Positions 1 to 10,343 of a DNA stretch of 64,000 nt are shown in pieces (positions within the stretch are counted from its first letter, which is position 1; the number at the start of each line of letters is the position of its first letter). A program made the translations under genes and the position numbers. The notes beneath the pieces are model-generated. The model saw nothing but the letters and a program-made list of their open reading frames with translations, was not told the DNA's origin and searched no databases. Where the stretch lies: assembly GCA_022495995.1 (NCBI GenBank), contig JAFEMH010005376.1, positions 62,001-126,000 on the forward strand, in the 5' to 3' direction. The DNA is from Adenophora triphylla var. japonica. Lineage: Eukaryota; Streptophyta; Magnoliopsida; Asterales; Campanulaceae.

Positions 1-2
1 TG

Positions 3-909
3 CTATCCTTCAAAAAGTACCTGTGTGAGTGCTTCAAAATGAAGGATCTCGGGTCTCTGAAATACTTTCTTGGCATTGAGGTTGCTCGCAATCCTGATGG
101 CCTGTTTCTGTGCCAACGAAAGTATACATTGGATATTATTTCTGAGGCCGGTTTACTAGGTTCGAAGCCCTCTAGCTTCCCCATTGAACCTAACCATAAG
201 CTTGGTGTTGCTACCGGTGCTATCTTGGAAGATCCGGAACGCTATCGACGCCTAGTTGGGCGACTCATTTACTTGGCTGTAACTCGGCCGGATCTTGCAT
301 ATTCGGTCCACATCCTTTCTCGGTTCATGAATGAACCTCGTTCCGAGCATTGGGAGGCTGCTCTACGGGTGGTTCGATATCTCAAAGGCACGCCGGGCAA
401 GGCATTCTTTTGCGCACCGACAGCGATCTCACTCTTCAAGGATGGTGTGACTCGGGTAGGGCTGCATGCCCCATTTCTCGTCGTTCTCTTACCGGGTGGC
501 TCGTTTTCTCGGGCATTCCCCATATCTTGGAAGACTAAGAAACAACCTCTGTTTCTCGTTCTTCCGCCGAGGTGAATACCGCGCCATGGCAGCTCTTACA
601 TGCGAGCTTAAATGGCTGAAGGGTTTATTGTTGAGCATGGGTGTCCATCATCCCAAGGCTATTCCCATTTTCTGTGACAGTGAATCGGCTCTTCACATTG
701 CCAAGAATCCTGTTTATCATGAGCGCACCAAGCATATTGAGGTAGATTGTCATTTTGTCCGTGACGCTATCTCCAATGGTCTTATTGCCCCCTTTTATGT
801 TCCAACGAAGACTCAGTTAGCTGACATATTTACTAAAGCTCTCGGGAAGCAACAGTTTGATGTTTTACTTAGCAAGTTGGGCATTCTTGATCCTCACGCT
901 CCAACTTGA
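3..909 (+). pseudogene. Copia reverse transcriptase C-terminus and RNase H, frameshifted
   Basis: This is the 3' end of a Copia pol gene entering from the left edge; the frame is open from base 3. It encodes the end of the reverse transcriptase (KDLGSLKYFLGIEVA, RPDLAYSVHILSRFM) and then RNase H (EYRAMAALTCELKWLKG, CDSESALHIAKNP, ADIFTKAL). The reading frame changes at least three times between about 395 and 580, where the pieces RTDSDLTLQGWCDS, ISWKTKKQ and EYRAMAAL lie in different frames. The protein is therefore dead. The TGA at 907-909 is followed by the purine tract and the 3' LTR, the normal Copia order. Confidence 0.93.
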
Positions 910-916
910 GGGAGGG

Positions 917-1167
917 TGTAACGCAGCTAGGATTGTGTTTCCTTCTTTGATGTTTCCTTTTTCCTTTGGGTTTCTTATTTCCTTATTTGATGTTTCCTTT
1001 TTCCTTTGGGTTTCTTATTTCCTTATTTGATGTTTCCTTTTTCCTTTGGGTTTCTTATTTGTTTAGAGTTTCCTTTTGACTACAACTCTTTTGTAATCTC
1101 ATATAAATACTTCCTCCATGTGAGAAGAATAACAAGAGAAATTATTATCCCAATTTAAATTTCTACA
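917..1167 (+). mobile_element. 3' LTR of the left-edge Copia element
   Basis: A purine-rich tract (GAGGGAGGG, about 908-916) lies directly after the pol stop. The LTR then starts with TGTAACGCAGC at 917 and ends with TTTCTACA at 1167, giving TG...CA ends. A TATA-like ATATAAATA sits at 1101-1109. The 5' LTR is outside the window, so the exact ends are inferred. Scrambled pieces of the same LTR family recur near 11455-11765. Confidence 0.75.
941..1060 (+). repeat. Three 40-bp tandem repeats inside the LTR
   Basis: Three adjacent 40-bp units (941-980, 981-1020, 1021-1060) begin CCTT and end TTTCTTATTT. Units two and three are identical; the first differs at one base. They lie upstream of the TATA-like box, the position of LTR enhancer repeats. 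Confidence 0.9.
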
Positions 1168-1441
1168 GGAAGGAAACTCTTCTGACTTAATTGAAAGTGA
1201 TATTATTTTGTGTAGGCACAGTACATTGTTGGGTTGACCTGGGTTGGGTTGGGTTGGGTTGGGTTGGGTTGGGCTGGGTTCAAATCGGTTATGGGTTCAG
1301 ATTGTTTATGGGTTTATATGGATAAAACCCATCACAACTCATTTAGCTCTCAGGTCCAGAATTACTGGGTCGGGTCGGGTCGACCCGACGGGTCAGCTTT
1401 TTAAAAAAAAAAAAAAATCTTTATTCACTCAGCAAAAAATA
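1168..1441. repeat. GGGTT pentanucleotide tract and low-complexity spacer
   Basis: About ten GGGTT units lie at 1232-1281, followed by GGGTC units around 1368-1396 and an A-rich run. The pentamer is not the plant telomere repeat TTTAGGG. No gene is visible. Confidence 0.6.
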
Positions 1442-1717
1442 TCTATAGTATAAATGAGGACGGTTTTGGCACTGTTCAATAAACAGTTCCAAGTGTCCAT
1501 TTGACCATTTTGCCCCCACTTTTTTGTCCCTTTCCCATTTTGCCCTCCCTTAAAAAAAAAAAAAATTAATTTTTTTTTAATTTTTAAATTTTTTTAAAAA
1601 AAAAAAATTATTTTTTTTATTTTTATTTTTTTTAAAAAATCCCGTGTCCTCGAACACGGGCTTTTTTAAAAAAAAAAAAAAAAATTTCCCGTGTCCTCGG
1701 ACACGGGCTTTTACCAG
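1442..1717 (+). mobile_element. Miniature Helitron with doubled 3' hairpin
   Basis: The 5' end is TCTATAGTATAAAT preceded by A. The 3' end has two successive hairpins with the stem CCCGTGT/ACACGGG (loops CCTCGA and CCTCGG), then GCTTTTACCAG followed by T. Helitrons insert between A and T, begin with TC and end with a hairpin plus CTRR; here the final CTAG is CCAG. A related element with both ends intact lies at 49908-50073 on the other strand. The element is non-coding and rich in A and T runs. Confidence 0.75.
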
Positions 1718-1822
1718 TATATATATATATATATATTGACAGGCCTAATTTTGTGGAAGGACTGAGTATGACTATTTCTTCTTGCAAAAGACAACCCCAT
1801 TGGGATCCACACCAAAAAAATA

Positions 1823-2075
1823 CTCCCTCCGTCCCATTAGTAAAAGGAAAATTACTGTTCACGCGTAGATTAAGGAAAAAAATAATGATATAAATGTTGT
1901 GAGTGTAAAAGTAAAATAGGAGAGAGAATGAGTGGAGGGAATAGTAAATTATAATGGTGTTGTGAGTATTAAAATAATGATAGGAGAGAGAATGAGTGGA
2001 GGAAATAGTGAATTTGTGGTTTGTAATGGGACGCCCAAAAAGAAATATTTGTGGTTTGTAATGGGACAGAGGGAG
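1823..2075. mobile_element. Stowaway-type MITE
   Basis: The terminal inverted repeats are CTCCCTCCGTCCCATTA and its degenerate complement (AATGGGACAGAGGGAG), flanked by TA on both sides as expected for Tc1/mariner-type MITEs. There is no coding potential. Confidence 0.88.
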
Positions 2076-2164
2076 TATATAAATTTTTGATTAAATTATT
2101 GGATATATACTTAATCCAGGCACTTGTAACTATTTAATAAGGAGTCACTTAGTCTTAACCTTGA

Positions 2165-3440
2165 CTAGTGTATCATTCGTGCGATGCACGGCGAGATATA
2201 TATTCTTTTATTTAAGCAACGAAAATAATCATTAAACATAAATTCAACGGTACGCATTAAAATGTAAACTGATGGAAAGGCATACAAACTAAAATTTTTG
2301 AAAAACCTTCTTAAACACAACATTTGTAGTACTGTTGCTGGAAGAACTCCCTTATGACGGAACAGGGGTGACTTTGGACAAAGCAACATATAGTTGACCA
2401 TGACTGAAAACAGGTTTCTTCAACATAAGACCGACAGTAGATAGAGATTGTCCCTGACTGTTGTTTATGGACATGGCGTAAGAGACCATCAAAGGGAATT
2501 TGTGAAGCTCAAATTCGAAAGGAATCCTAGAGTCTGATGGAGTGAGTGACATTCGAGGATTTAAGACTTTTTTTTTCCAATGGATGAGATAGATGATAAA
2601 ATCTCACCCTCTAATACATGATTCCCCAATCGAGTAATAAGCAACCTAGTTCCGTTACAGAGTACTTGACTCGGGTCGAAATTTCGCAGCAACATAACGG
2701 AAACACAACCTTTCAATGACAATATATGCTCAGGTAGCCCAGATGCAGAAATACTATTCAAGAACTCTGTAGTGTGAACATCATTCATAAAACCACTAAT
2801 TTGATCTGAACGACTATTGGTATCTGAGCTGAAAGAAGTCCTCCCTTCAGTGGTGGAAAGTGAGACCATATAATTTTTTACCAACTGAACTACATCCAAC
2901 GTCGGAGCCAAAATAGCCCTAACCTCATAGTATGACTTGTCGAAGGTATGACCATGAAGATCTGGATATACCCTACGAACCATTTCGGCAATAGGATCAT
3001 TATCTCCATCGACTAAAAACATATCTGGAATATCAATCGACACAACACCATTGTTAGGTTCATTCACCGTTTCATCTCCTATATTCGCAATCCATCCTTT
3101 GTACTCGTGCATTGAAGTAGAATCAGCCGTCAGATTTGAAGCCTTGAGACACATATTTGTTGTCAAGCGTAAAACGGTTCAATGAGACCACAAATAGGAT
3201 GAGTTAATAGTCGAATGTACAATATCTTGCCTACTGCCTTTTGGGATCACCGGTAAGATTTGAAGGAAATCCCCACCAAAAAGCACAGTGTTTCCACCAG
3301 ATGGTTTTACTTCTACTCGGACCAATACTCTTCAAGATATATTTCATGTTTCTATCCAAAGCTTCAAAAAAATGGCTATGTATCATGAGTGCTTCATCCC
3401 AAATAATCATCTTGCATCTCAATATCAACACAGCAAGTAG
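2165..3440 (-). mobile_element. Decayed autonomous Helitron, 3' part
   Basis: On the minus strand the element ends with the hairpin CGTGCATCGCACG, then AATGATACACTAG followed by host T: a complete Helitron 3' terminus at 2165. The upstream minus-strand DNA encodes a Helitron helicase C-terminus. The 5' end is not identified; the visible homology stops near 3440 where AT-rich DNA begins. Confidence 0.8.
2352..3431 (-). pseudogene. Helitron Pif1-type helicase, C-terminal remnant
   Basis: Three minus-strand pieces follow family order. The first (3431-3231) has the Walker B region IIWDEALMIHSHFFEALDR. The second (3166-2561) carries PDMFLVDGD, the PDLHGH segment and LKGCVSVMLLRNFDP. The third (2552-2352) has the C-terminal motif AMSINNSQGQSLSTVGLML and HGQLYVALSKV, typical of Pif1/RecD helicases in plant Helitrons. 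Stops and frameshifts separate the pieces. No Rep nuclease domain is seen. The pseudogene lies just inside the Helitron 3' terminus, as expected. Confidence 0.85.
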
Positions 3441-4595
3441 TCTCCCTAACTTTATGAACTCTATAGTATATGAAAAAGTAATTTTTGGATATTAAAAATC
3501 CAATATACGTAAAGATGATTTTCGGAAATTGGGAAAAAATATATGGAAATAATATTGCCTTAGTAAAAAATTAAAATGATTGAAAAATAAAAGGGTTAAT
3601 TACCATTTAGGGCCTAAGGTCGTATAGCAGTCCTCGCGGGGGGCCTGTGGTGGTTTCCTTGTCAATTTAGGGCCTCACATTAAAAAAGTTAACCAGTTAG
3701 GGGAAAATTAATGATTTCGGTTAAAAAACCCAGTTAAGTGACCATGTGCCTACCACGTGCATTTTTAACGAGGGTATTTCTGGCAATTTCTGGAAACATT
3801 AATAAATTATTTTAGTAGCATTAGTATATTTATACTTTAAGCAATAAAATTTTATTTCATTCATTTTAAAAAATCATTACATAGAAATAAATAATTACAT
3901 AAAGAATAGGAAAATTATAAAAGGGTAGAAAGTTAAATTTATTTTAAAAATATTAAATATACTAAAATTTAAAACTAAATATTTCTTATTTGGAAGAAAT
4001 ATGTTTTTATTCACAAAATGAATAAAAATTAAAAATTAAAAATTAAAAATTAAAAATTAAAAATTAAATTAAGATAATAGTTAATATGATTTAAAATAAT
4101 TTAAGATATTAACTATTATCCTTTTTTCTAATAATTTAAATTACTAATTATTTTGCTTCAAAAAATTACTAATTATTTTAGATTGGATAATTATATAATG
4201 TAAATAAAAATAAAAAAAATTTAAACTAAAACTAAATATTTCATTTTTTAAGCAAAAAATATTTATTTCATTGATTTAAAAAAATCATTACAAAGAAATA
4301 AATAATTATATAATGTAAATAAGAAATAAATAAAAAATTTATCCAAAAATCTGTAGGTGTTAGTGCCCTAGGCCTATAGAGATAGACTTATTTGTAATGT
4401 CATTATTCATTTATATAAGAGATTATTTCTTTGATTATTATATGTGTTTGCATGTTTACGTTAATAATCGTGTCCCTAGTACTTATGAAGCACTAGTATG
4501 AAGTCTAATGGATAATCATGTGATGATTATATGCATGGAGATGCACATTAGATTCATGGGTACTTCACCACCGACTGGCTAGTGGGGTTGCCCCA
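3441..4595. other. AT-rich intergenic DNA, no gene recognised
   Basis: Long AT-rich stretches include an AAAAATT-type run (4024-4070) and a near repeat of a segment ending ATAATGTAAATAA (around 4190 and 4310). The part from about 4358, starting TGTTAGTGCCCTAGG, looks like the start of an LTR, but no matching second end was found. Its sequence runs directly into the broken gene at 4596. No protein is supported. Confidence 0.5.
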
Positions 4596-5847
4596 AATCT
4601 CTCGGGCTCGGTGATGACCGAACCCGTATAACGAATCACAAACCTCAGGGCCGCCACCTGGGTCGCTCACAATCTGCCATGATGGTGGCTCCTCCTCACC
4701 CGCACCCGCACCCTGCCTCCTCCTCCGTCCCTGCCCTCTAGCCACATCCTGACCCCTCCTCCTCCCATGCCTCAATGGTCTAACATCACATATCTCCGCC
4801 TCCGCCTCCTCCTCCTCCTCCGCCTCCACCTCCCCCTCCTCCTCCTCCTCCTCACCCCCATCAGAGTCAGAAGATGACTCATCAGCATCAGAATCAGAAG
4901 ATAAAGATGAAGATGACTCAGCAACATCCTCGTGACCAGCAGAGGCCGCCTCATCATCTGTATGCTCACTCTCAATGTGCTCCGGCTCAATCACGCCTCG
5001 TGCTCATCATTTTTATCATGTTTTTGTTTGGCGCGTTTATCTTTCTTAACTGCCGTCTCGGCCTTTCTCTTTCTATTGGAAGCGGTCATAGGTTGACGTC
5101 CCTACAAAAAATTCAAATAAGAGACAATAAATTAGTCACAGTTAAAGTTCCAGTTCCAGTTCCAGTAGATTTCGTGTGATTATACACGAAATGTTGAATA
5201 ACATTTCGTGTAAAATGATACGAAATGGTTCTCAACATTTCGTGTATATTCACACGAAATCCAAAGGAGAAATTTTCCTTTAGATTTCGTGTGATTATAC
5301 ACGAAATGTTAAGAAATATTTCGTATGATTTAACACGAAATGCCATTCAACATTTCGTGTATAATCACACGAAATCTAAAGGAGAAATTTTCCTTTAGAT
5401 TTCGTATGAATATACACGAAATTTAGTGAATCACTTCGTGTAAATTAGTACGAGTTGAACCGTCTATTTCGCGTATAGGCACACGAAACACATAGGTAGG
5501 ATTTTTAGTCTCATTTCGTGTGCCTATACACGAAATTTTTGGAACCATTTCGTGTAAAATTACATGAAATAATCACAGTCCAGACACATATTTCAAACCC
5601 AGTTCATCAATGGAATTCTAAACAACAAATTCAAACCCAGTTCATCAACATCTCATTTTAAAACCCAATTCATCAAACTAATTTTTGAATAATCTATTTG
5701 ACCTAAACTCCAGAAAATCGAGGCTGGTGAGGGAGGGATTACCTTCTTTACAGGCACGGTGGTAGACGAGGTTCCGGCGGCCATGGCAGCGGCGGTAGCG
5801 GCGGCGGAAGCGCCGGACTTAACTGCCGGAATTTTCATTCTCACCAT
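4596..5847 (-). pseudogene. Broken two-exon gene, possibly plant-mobile-domain type
   Basis: Exon 1 (5847-5743) starts MVRMKIPAVKSGASAAATAA and ends AAG at a consensus donor GTAATC. Exon 2 starts at 5101 after TTTTTGTAG and continues in phase 0 with GRQPMTASNRKRKAETAV, a lysine/arginine-rich nuclear-localisation-like stretch. A TGA then ends the frame near 4995; in a shifted frame the protein continues with a long acidic and serine-rich region, an RG-rich linker and GGGPEVCDSLYGFGHHRARE. The last part resembles the opening of plant mobile domain (PMD) proteins (GGP...HxAxxIW); that match is from memory and tentative. Homology stops abruptly at about 4596, so the gene is truncated, frameshifted and probably transposon-associated. 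Confidence 0.55.
5160..5580. repeat. Array of ATTTCGTGT/ACACGAAAT palindromes
   Basis: At least eight copies of ATTTCGTG and its complement alternate in both orientations, for example ATTTCGTGTGATTATACACG at 5168. A palindromic spacer around AAAGGAGAAATTTTCCTTT occurs twice (near 5262 and 5382). The array lies inside the predicted intron of the minus-strand gene. Similar dense inverted motifs are typical of transposon subterminal regions, so it may be a remnant of an inserted element. Confidence 0.8.
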
Positions 5848-6525
5848 TTGGATTTTGAGTAGCGTCGCCGTGTACGAGAGAGAGAAGCGTGAACGGTGTT
5901 GGAGGGAATGAGAGAAATGAAATTGTGATTTTTTTTTTTGTTATATATACAAGGGCATTATGGTCCTTTCAATGTGCCTTGTAAATTTGATGCCTTGCAA
6001 ATAAAATTCACCGAATTTATGCTTCTTTTTTTGGGGGGTGGGTGGTTAAGGGAATTATGTTTCCAAGCATACCTGAAGAAGTTCCTCCATAACGTCCTCC
6101 ATGGTAATTACACCAACAACTTGTTGGCTGGGTGGAAGCTCTGGAATGGGATTGTTTTCTAAATCAAGAATTCAAAATGAGCAACCTCTGTGCCTCTTTT
6201 TTAAGGCTGGAGTTCGAGGGGAACTTTTCTTTTGCTGTTGATTTCCATCAGTTGAAGCTTTGCCGGTATCAGAGATTCAGTTGCCAGATTTTGAAAATCT
6301 GCAGTAGGACCCGCTTATTTAGATAACCACCATATAGAACAAATACATTCACTTGAAATTAGACCTGACAAGTAGTTGGCTAGGATAAGCCCACATACCA
6401 GCAGCATCTATTATGACAACTCATCATTAATAAAAGAAGATAAGACCAGTGGTAGTAGTTGCAAAGAGGTACTTTAGTTCTAAAGGTAAAAAAAAAGGAG
6501 TTAGAGCTGAAGGGTACTGCAAGAA
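5848..6525. other. Leader of the broken gene and spacer with a gene fragment
   Basis: The stretch 5848-5930 is the presumed 5' leader of the minus-strand gene. From 6073 to about 6310 lies a minus-strand exon fragment described separately. The rest is non-coding and AT-rich. Confidence 0.5.
6073..6310 (-). pseudogene. CBS-domain (DUF21/CNNM-like) exon fragment
   Basis: The minus-strand exon 6158-6073 is bounded by an acceptor (TTGATTTAG) and a donor (CAG/GTATGC). It encodes NNPIPELPPSQQVVGVITME followed by DVMEELLQ. The GVITxEDVxEELL motif is characteristic of the second CBS domain of plant DUF21-CBS (CNNM-like) membrane proteins. A further possible piece of the same gene (ADFQNLATESLIPAKLQ) lies at about 6310-6230. 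No membrane domain is present, so this is an isolated captured or relic fragment. Confidence 0.6.
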
Positions 6526-6661
6526 TCTATAACTAAATAAAAGTTGAAGTGCAAAGCACTTCACCACACCCACTTTTTCTCGCTCAATCAAGCATCATGA
6601 CTGAATATATACTAGATTCATTGCCCCCTAATATTAGTTACTGTATACACCCTCTTATATA

Positions 6662-6949
6662 CTCCCTCCGTCCCACCAACATTGATACCAAATTTCTGGG
6701 TACGGGGATTAAGGAAAAGTAAGTGAGAGAAAAAGTGAAAGAAAATGTTGTGAGTATGAAGAATTAAATAGGAGAGAGAATGAGTGGGAGGAATAGTTAG
6801 GAGAGAGAATGTTGTGAGTGTAAAAGTGAAATAGGAGAGAGAATGGGTGGGGTAAATAGTGAAGATTCCTTTGCCATTTTGGGCAGTATCAGTTTTTGTG
6901 GGACGGACCAAAAAGGAAATAAGTATCAGTTTTGTTGGGACGGAGGGAG
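6662..6949. mobile_element. Stowaway-type MITE in Helitron A
   Basis: Ends CTCCCTCCGTCCCACCAAC and GTTGGGACGGAGGGAG, with TA on both sides (6660-6661, 6950-6951). The interior is the usual GAGAGAGAATGAGTGG-type sequence shared by the other MITEs here. Non-coding. Confidence 0.92.
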
Positions 6950-7715
6950 TATGTATTAACACGAAAATACCATTAATACTAATAGTAATGGTAACCAAAA
7001 CAATTCATCGATCCCGCTTCCCATTCCCCCACTTTCTTTCTCTCTCTAATATTCTCTCTCTCTCTCTCTCTAAAACTCTCTGCAACAATCCCACCGTCAC
7101 TTCATGTTAAAATGTGGAGAGGAGTAGGATTATAATTTCTATATTATTTCACTCTCATCTTTTACAATTGTCCTAAACACCTATTTATACTACTTTTAGA
7201 GTCCTAATTCTAATAGGAGATACAATCCTATATATACATAATAATCCTTCTTTGACTAGGATTTTATTTTAGCTATGTATTCTACTTTCCTACTTAATTA
7301 AGGAGTCTTCCTAAAATACGAAGCTAACATTAGGAAACAAGTATTTTCTTGCAAACTCGGTCCGCTCCATCGGTCTAGATCCGTTTCACTCGGTTCGATC
7401 CATGTCGCTCCACCATATTCTCCAACTCCCCCCCTCAAGTTGGAGGATCTACAACGTAGATACCCAACTTGCCAAATAAAAATTAAAACGCTTTAAAAAA
7501 AATTCTTTCACTTCGACATGCGACATCTGCGTCAAGTTCTTCCTTTTTCGTGTTGCAGTTCAAGCAACCTCGGGTTCGTCTTTTTTTTTTTTTTCAACAA
7601 CAACAAAAATTTGTTCCAATATCTGAAGAGTCATCCACATCAGGTCTTCTTTCTTCAATTATGTGCACAATTTGTGCTAGCACATATCTTCTTTTTCTTC
7701 AATCTCCGTTTTTAG

Positions 7716-7886
7716 AGTGAACGACACTCGATCATCGTTTTTATAGTGAACGACACTCAATCATCGTTTTTATAGTGGACGACACTCGATTATCGTTTTT
7801 ATAGTGGACGACACTCGATTATCGTTTTTATAGTGAACGACACTCAATCATCGTTTTTATAGTGGACGACACTCAATCATCGTTTG
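7716..7886. repeat. Six 29-bp tandem repeats
   Basis: The unit starts AGTG(A/G)ACGACACTC and ends CGTTTTTAT, at 7716, 7745, 7774, 7803, 7832 and 7861; the last is incomplete. It lies in the interior of the short LTR element. Confidence 0.9.
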
Positions 7887-8067
7887 CAAGAAAATACTTG
7901 TTTCCTAATGTTAGCTTCGTATTTTAGGAAGACTCCTTAATTAAGTAGGAAAGTAGAATACATAGCTAAAATAAAATCCTAGTCAAAGAAGGATTATTAT
8001 GTATATATAGGATTGTATCTCCTATTAGAATTAGGACTCTAAAAGTAGTATAAATAGGTGTTTAGGA
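7884..8067. repeat. Inverted partial LTR copy inside the LTR element
   Basis: This is the reverse complement of 7170-7352 of the left LTR (for example CCTAATGTTAGCTTCGTATT reading on plus). It makes a large potential hairpin with either LTR. Confidence 0.85.
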
Positions 8068-8816
8068 TTAGAAGAAGGCTAGGCATGCTAGGTTTGCACC
8101 AGTTTCTAGTACTATTATTGATTCAGCGGAAGAACAGAAAAAGAAAGCAAGGGCACTCAGGTTCTCAGAATCGCAAGTGAATGGCAAAGGAACTATGATG
8201 GTGATGTGGTTTGGGGCAGCTTAGGGTTTTGCCGCTAGGGATCTTAGCTCTGATACCATGTTAAAATGTGGAGAGGAGTAGGATTATAATTTCTATATTA
8301 TTTCACTCTCATCTTTTACAATTGTCCTAAACACCTATTTATACTACTTTTAGAGTCCTAATTCTAATAGGAGATACAATCCTATATATACATAATAATC
8401 CTTCTTTGACTAGGATTTTATTTTAGCTATGTATTCTACTTTCCTACTTAATTAAGGAGTCTTCCTAAAATACGAAGCTAACATTAGGAAACAAGTATTT
8501 TCTTGCAAACTCGGTCCGCTCCATCGGTCTAGATCCGTTTCACTCGGTTCGATCCATGTCGCTCCACCATATTCTCCAACTCTTCACCTTCCCCTATGAC
8601 TCTCCCTCTTCTTCCATGGCCCCCTCTACGACTCTCTCTCTTCTCTTCTGCAATTCATGCATTGTTCGAACCCCCAACTGAAACCCTAACCCTAATCCGC
8701 CACCCTCATCTCTCTAAAGCCCAGTTCTCTGTTGTTCAAGTTCAATCAATCTATGAACTTTGTATAACCGGAGAACAGAGAGATTGACGGACGACGAGCA
8801 CGAACAACAGGGAAGG

Positions 8817-8990
8817 TTTATATTTGGGCCGGATGCAAGTTCTCTTTTTCTAACGATGTTCCTTATAGCTGCTCCTGTTGCTGTTTTCTGCGTTTTTGTT
8901 GCCAGAAAGCTGCTAGCTGCTGGATCATCTCTCACATCATTTGGGTATATTAGTTCTGGTCGTTGTGGTTATATTCACGTGTTACGTAAT
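8817..8990 (+). pseudogene. DHHC palmitoyltransferase fragment, first exon piece
   Basis: The sequence reads [20 protein letters not shown] then [13 protein letters not shown], matching the first cytosolic segment and transmembrane helix of plant protein S-acyltransferases ([11 protein letters not shown]...). The family adds palmitate to cysteines through a DHHC domain, which is absent here. A later exon of the same gene lies at 10194-10343, beyond the inserted DEAD-box exons, so the capture is chimeric. The same piece occurs inverted at 49750-49896. Confidence 0.75.
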
Positions 8991-9156
8991 TTCCTTTTTT
9001 TTTTTTTTTTTTTTTTTTTATAACACACTCCTTTGGATGCATTTTATTATTGTTGAATCCATCTTTTTTCATTGTACGTTTGAAAAAAAATAAAACTAAG
9101 CATCACATTCTTTATTGCATTAAATTTTGCTCTACTTTTTCCGATTGCTCTCACAG

Positions 9157-10058
9157 GAAGTGATATTCTCGCGAGAGCTAAAAACGGGACAGGAAAAACA
9201 GATGCCTTCTGTATACCTGCATTAGAAAAAAATTAATCAAGATAACAATGTTATTCAAGGTCTTATTCTTAGCCTTTTTTAATGCATCAGCTCTTTTATA
9301 CATTCTTTTGACCTTGGTCAGTGATTGACAGTAGCTTCTTGTGGCATTGTTGTAGTTTCCCCGTCCTAGAAGGTTTTAGATCCTTACCGACCTAATTTGA
9401 CCTATATGATGACATAATGCGTCTATATCAGCCTGTCCATTTACTTGTTGGCACTCCTGGAAGAATACGGGATCTTTCAAAGAAGGGCATTTGCAATTTG
9501 AAAGATTGTGCAATGCTTGTTATGGATGAGGTATAGCCTGCAACCATCACTATATATGTTACGTGTATTTTCCATATTAATGAACTTCATTTTATTTAGA
9601 TGGGCTTTGTGATTGTAGCAAATGGCGTCGGATCTTGCTCTTGATTTACTTTTTCTTAACATTGCAAGTATGATGGCATGCCCTACTAATATTGCAGGCT
9701 GATAAGCTTCTGTCACCCGAGTTCTAACCTTCAATTGAGCAGTTGATTCAGTTTATGCCTCCGACTCGTCAAATTTTAATGTTTTCAGCCACATTTCCGG
9801 TGACGGTTAAGGACTTTAAAGGTAGATATTTGCAGAAGCCTTATGTTATAAACCTAATGGATGAACTCACACTAAAGGGTATAACTCAGTTCTATGCCTT
9901 TGTAGAAGAAAGACAGAAAGTGCACTGCCTTAACACTCTTTTCTCAAAGGTTAGATCTATCATCATGAATCTTATCTCTAGATTTGCCTTTTCTGTAGAT
10001 CTGGACTAACATTGATTTATTTTTTTAGCTTCAAATCAATCAATCAATCATTTTCTGC
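9157..10058 (+). pseudogene. DEAD-box RNA helicase (DDX6/RH8-type) fragment, copy A
   Basis: Exons keep their introns. Exon 9157-9259 has motif I ([13 protein letters not shown]) but a frameshift after ALEK. Exon about 9408-9530 encodes [20 protein letters not shown] and ends with VMDE, the DEAD-motif start. Exon 9698-9949 encodes ADKLLSPEF, then a stop, then the SAT motif segment [14 protein letters not shown] and [20 protein letters not shown]. Exon 10029-10058 starts [12 protein letters not shown] and is cut off. The sequence matches the cytoplasmic P-body helicases RH6/RH8/RH12 of plants. CAA has become TAA in the third exon. It is non-functional. Copy B, inverted, keeps one more exon. 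Confidence 0.88.
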
Positions 10059-10193
10059 AATTCCCAAGTACCCTGATGAAGAACCATCCCAAGTACCCTG
10101 ATGAAGAACATAATTACCGATGATTCAATTTTTTAACACTCTACCATAATTGATCATGAAAAGCCTAATTTAATGATCTCATTTCTTGTGCAG

Positions 10194-10343
10194 GTGTTAG
10201 TGCTCCTTTTACTGACCGCTGGAAGGGACCCAGGTATAATTCCACGTAGACCCACCCTCCAGAACCAGAAAGTTTTGATCAGAGCATAGAAGCTGGGGCT
10301 GGTCAAACTCCAGTTACGTTTGCCTCGCTTAAAAGATAATGTC
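10194..10343 (+). pseudogene. DHHC palmitoyltransferase fragment, second exon
   Basis: After an acceptor (TTGTGCAG) the exon encodes VLVLLLLTAGRDPGIIPR, the conserved end of the second transmembrane helix and TSGRDPGIIPRN motif of plant S-acyltransferases. In a shifted frame it continues HPPEPESFDQSIEAGAGQTP and then LRLPRLKDN, the linker before the DHHC domain in the family. Two small frameshifts are therefore present. The DHHC domain itself is missing. Confidence 0.8.

Larger units (their letters stand above)
7105..8581 (-). mobile_element. Short non-coding LTR element (TRIM/LARD-like)
   Basis: Two near-identical 323-bp LTRs (7105-7427 and 8259-8581) are flanked by the target duplication CTTCA (7100-7104, 8582-8586). 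The complement of the tRNA-Met primer site TGGTATCAGAGC abuts the right LTR at 8247-8258, and a C-rich tract (purine tract on the minus strand) abuts the left LTR, so the element runs on the minus strand. The 831-bp interior has no pol genes. It holds a 29-bp tandem array and an inverted partial copy of the LTR. It is a non-autonomous, probably recently inserted element. Confidence 0.9.

Noticed and set aside
1234..1281. GGGTT repeats as an interstitial telomere
   Set aside because: The unit is five bases and lacks the A of TTTAGGG.
5160..5580. Palindrome array as bacterial-type operators or CRISPR
   Set aside because: Eukaryotic context within an intron; alternating orientation and no spacers.
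7716..7886. 29-bp repeats as a CRISPR array
   Set aside because: There are no spacers; the units are contiguous, in a plant LTR element.
9477..9734. Minus-strand frame across the DEAD-box introns
   Set aside because: It crosses clear exon-intron boundaries of the plus-strand capture.
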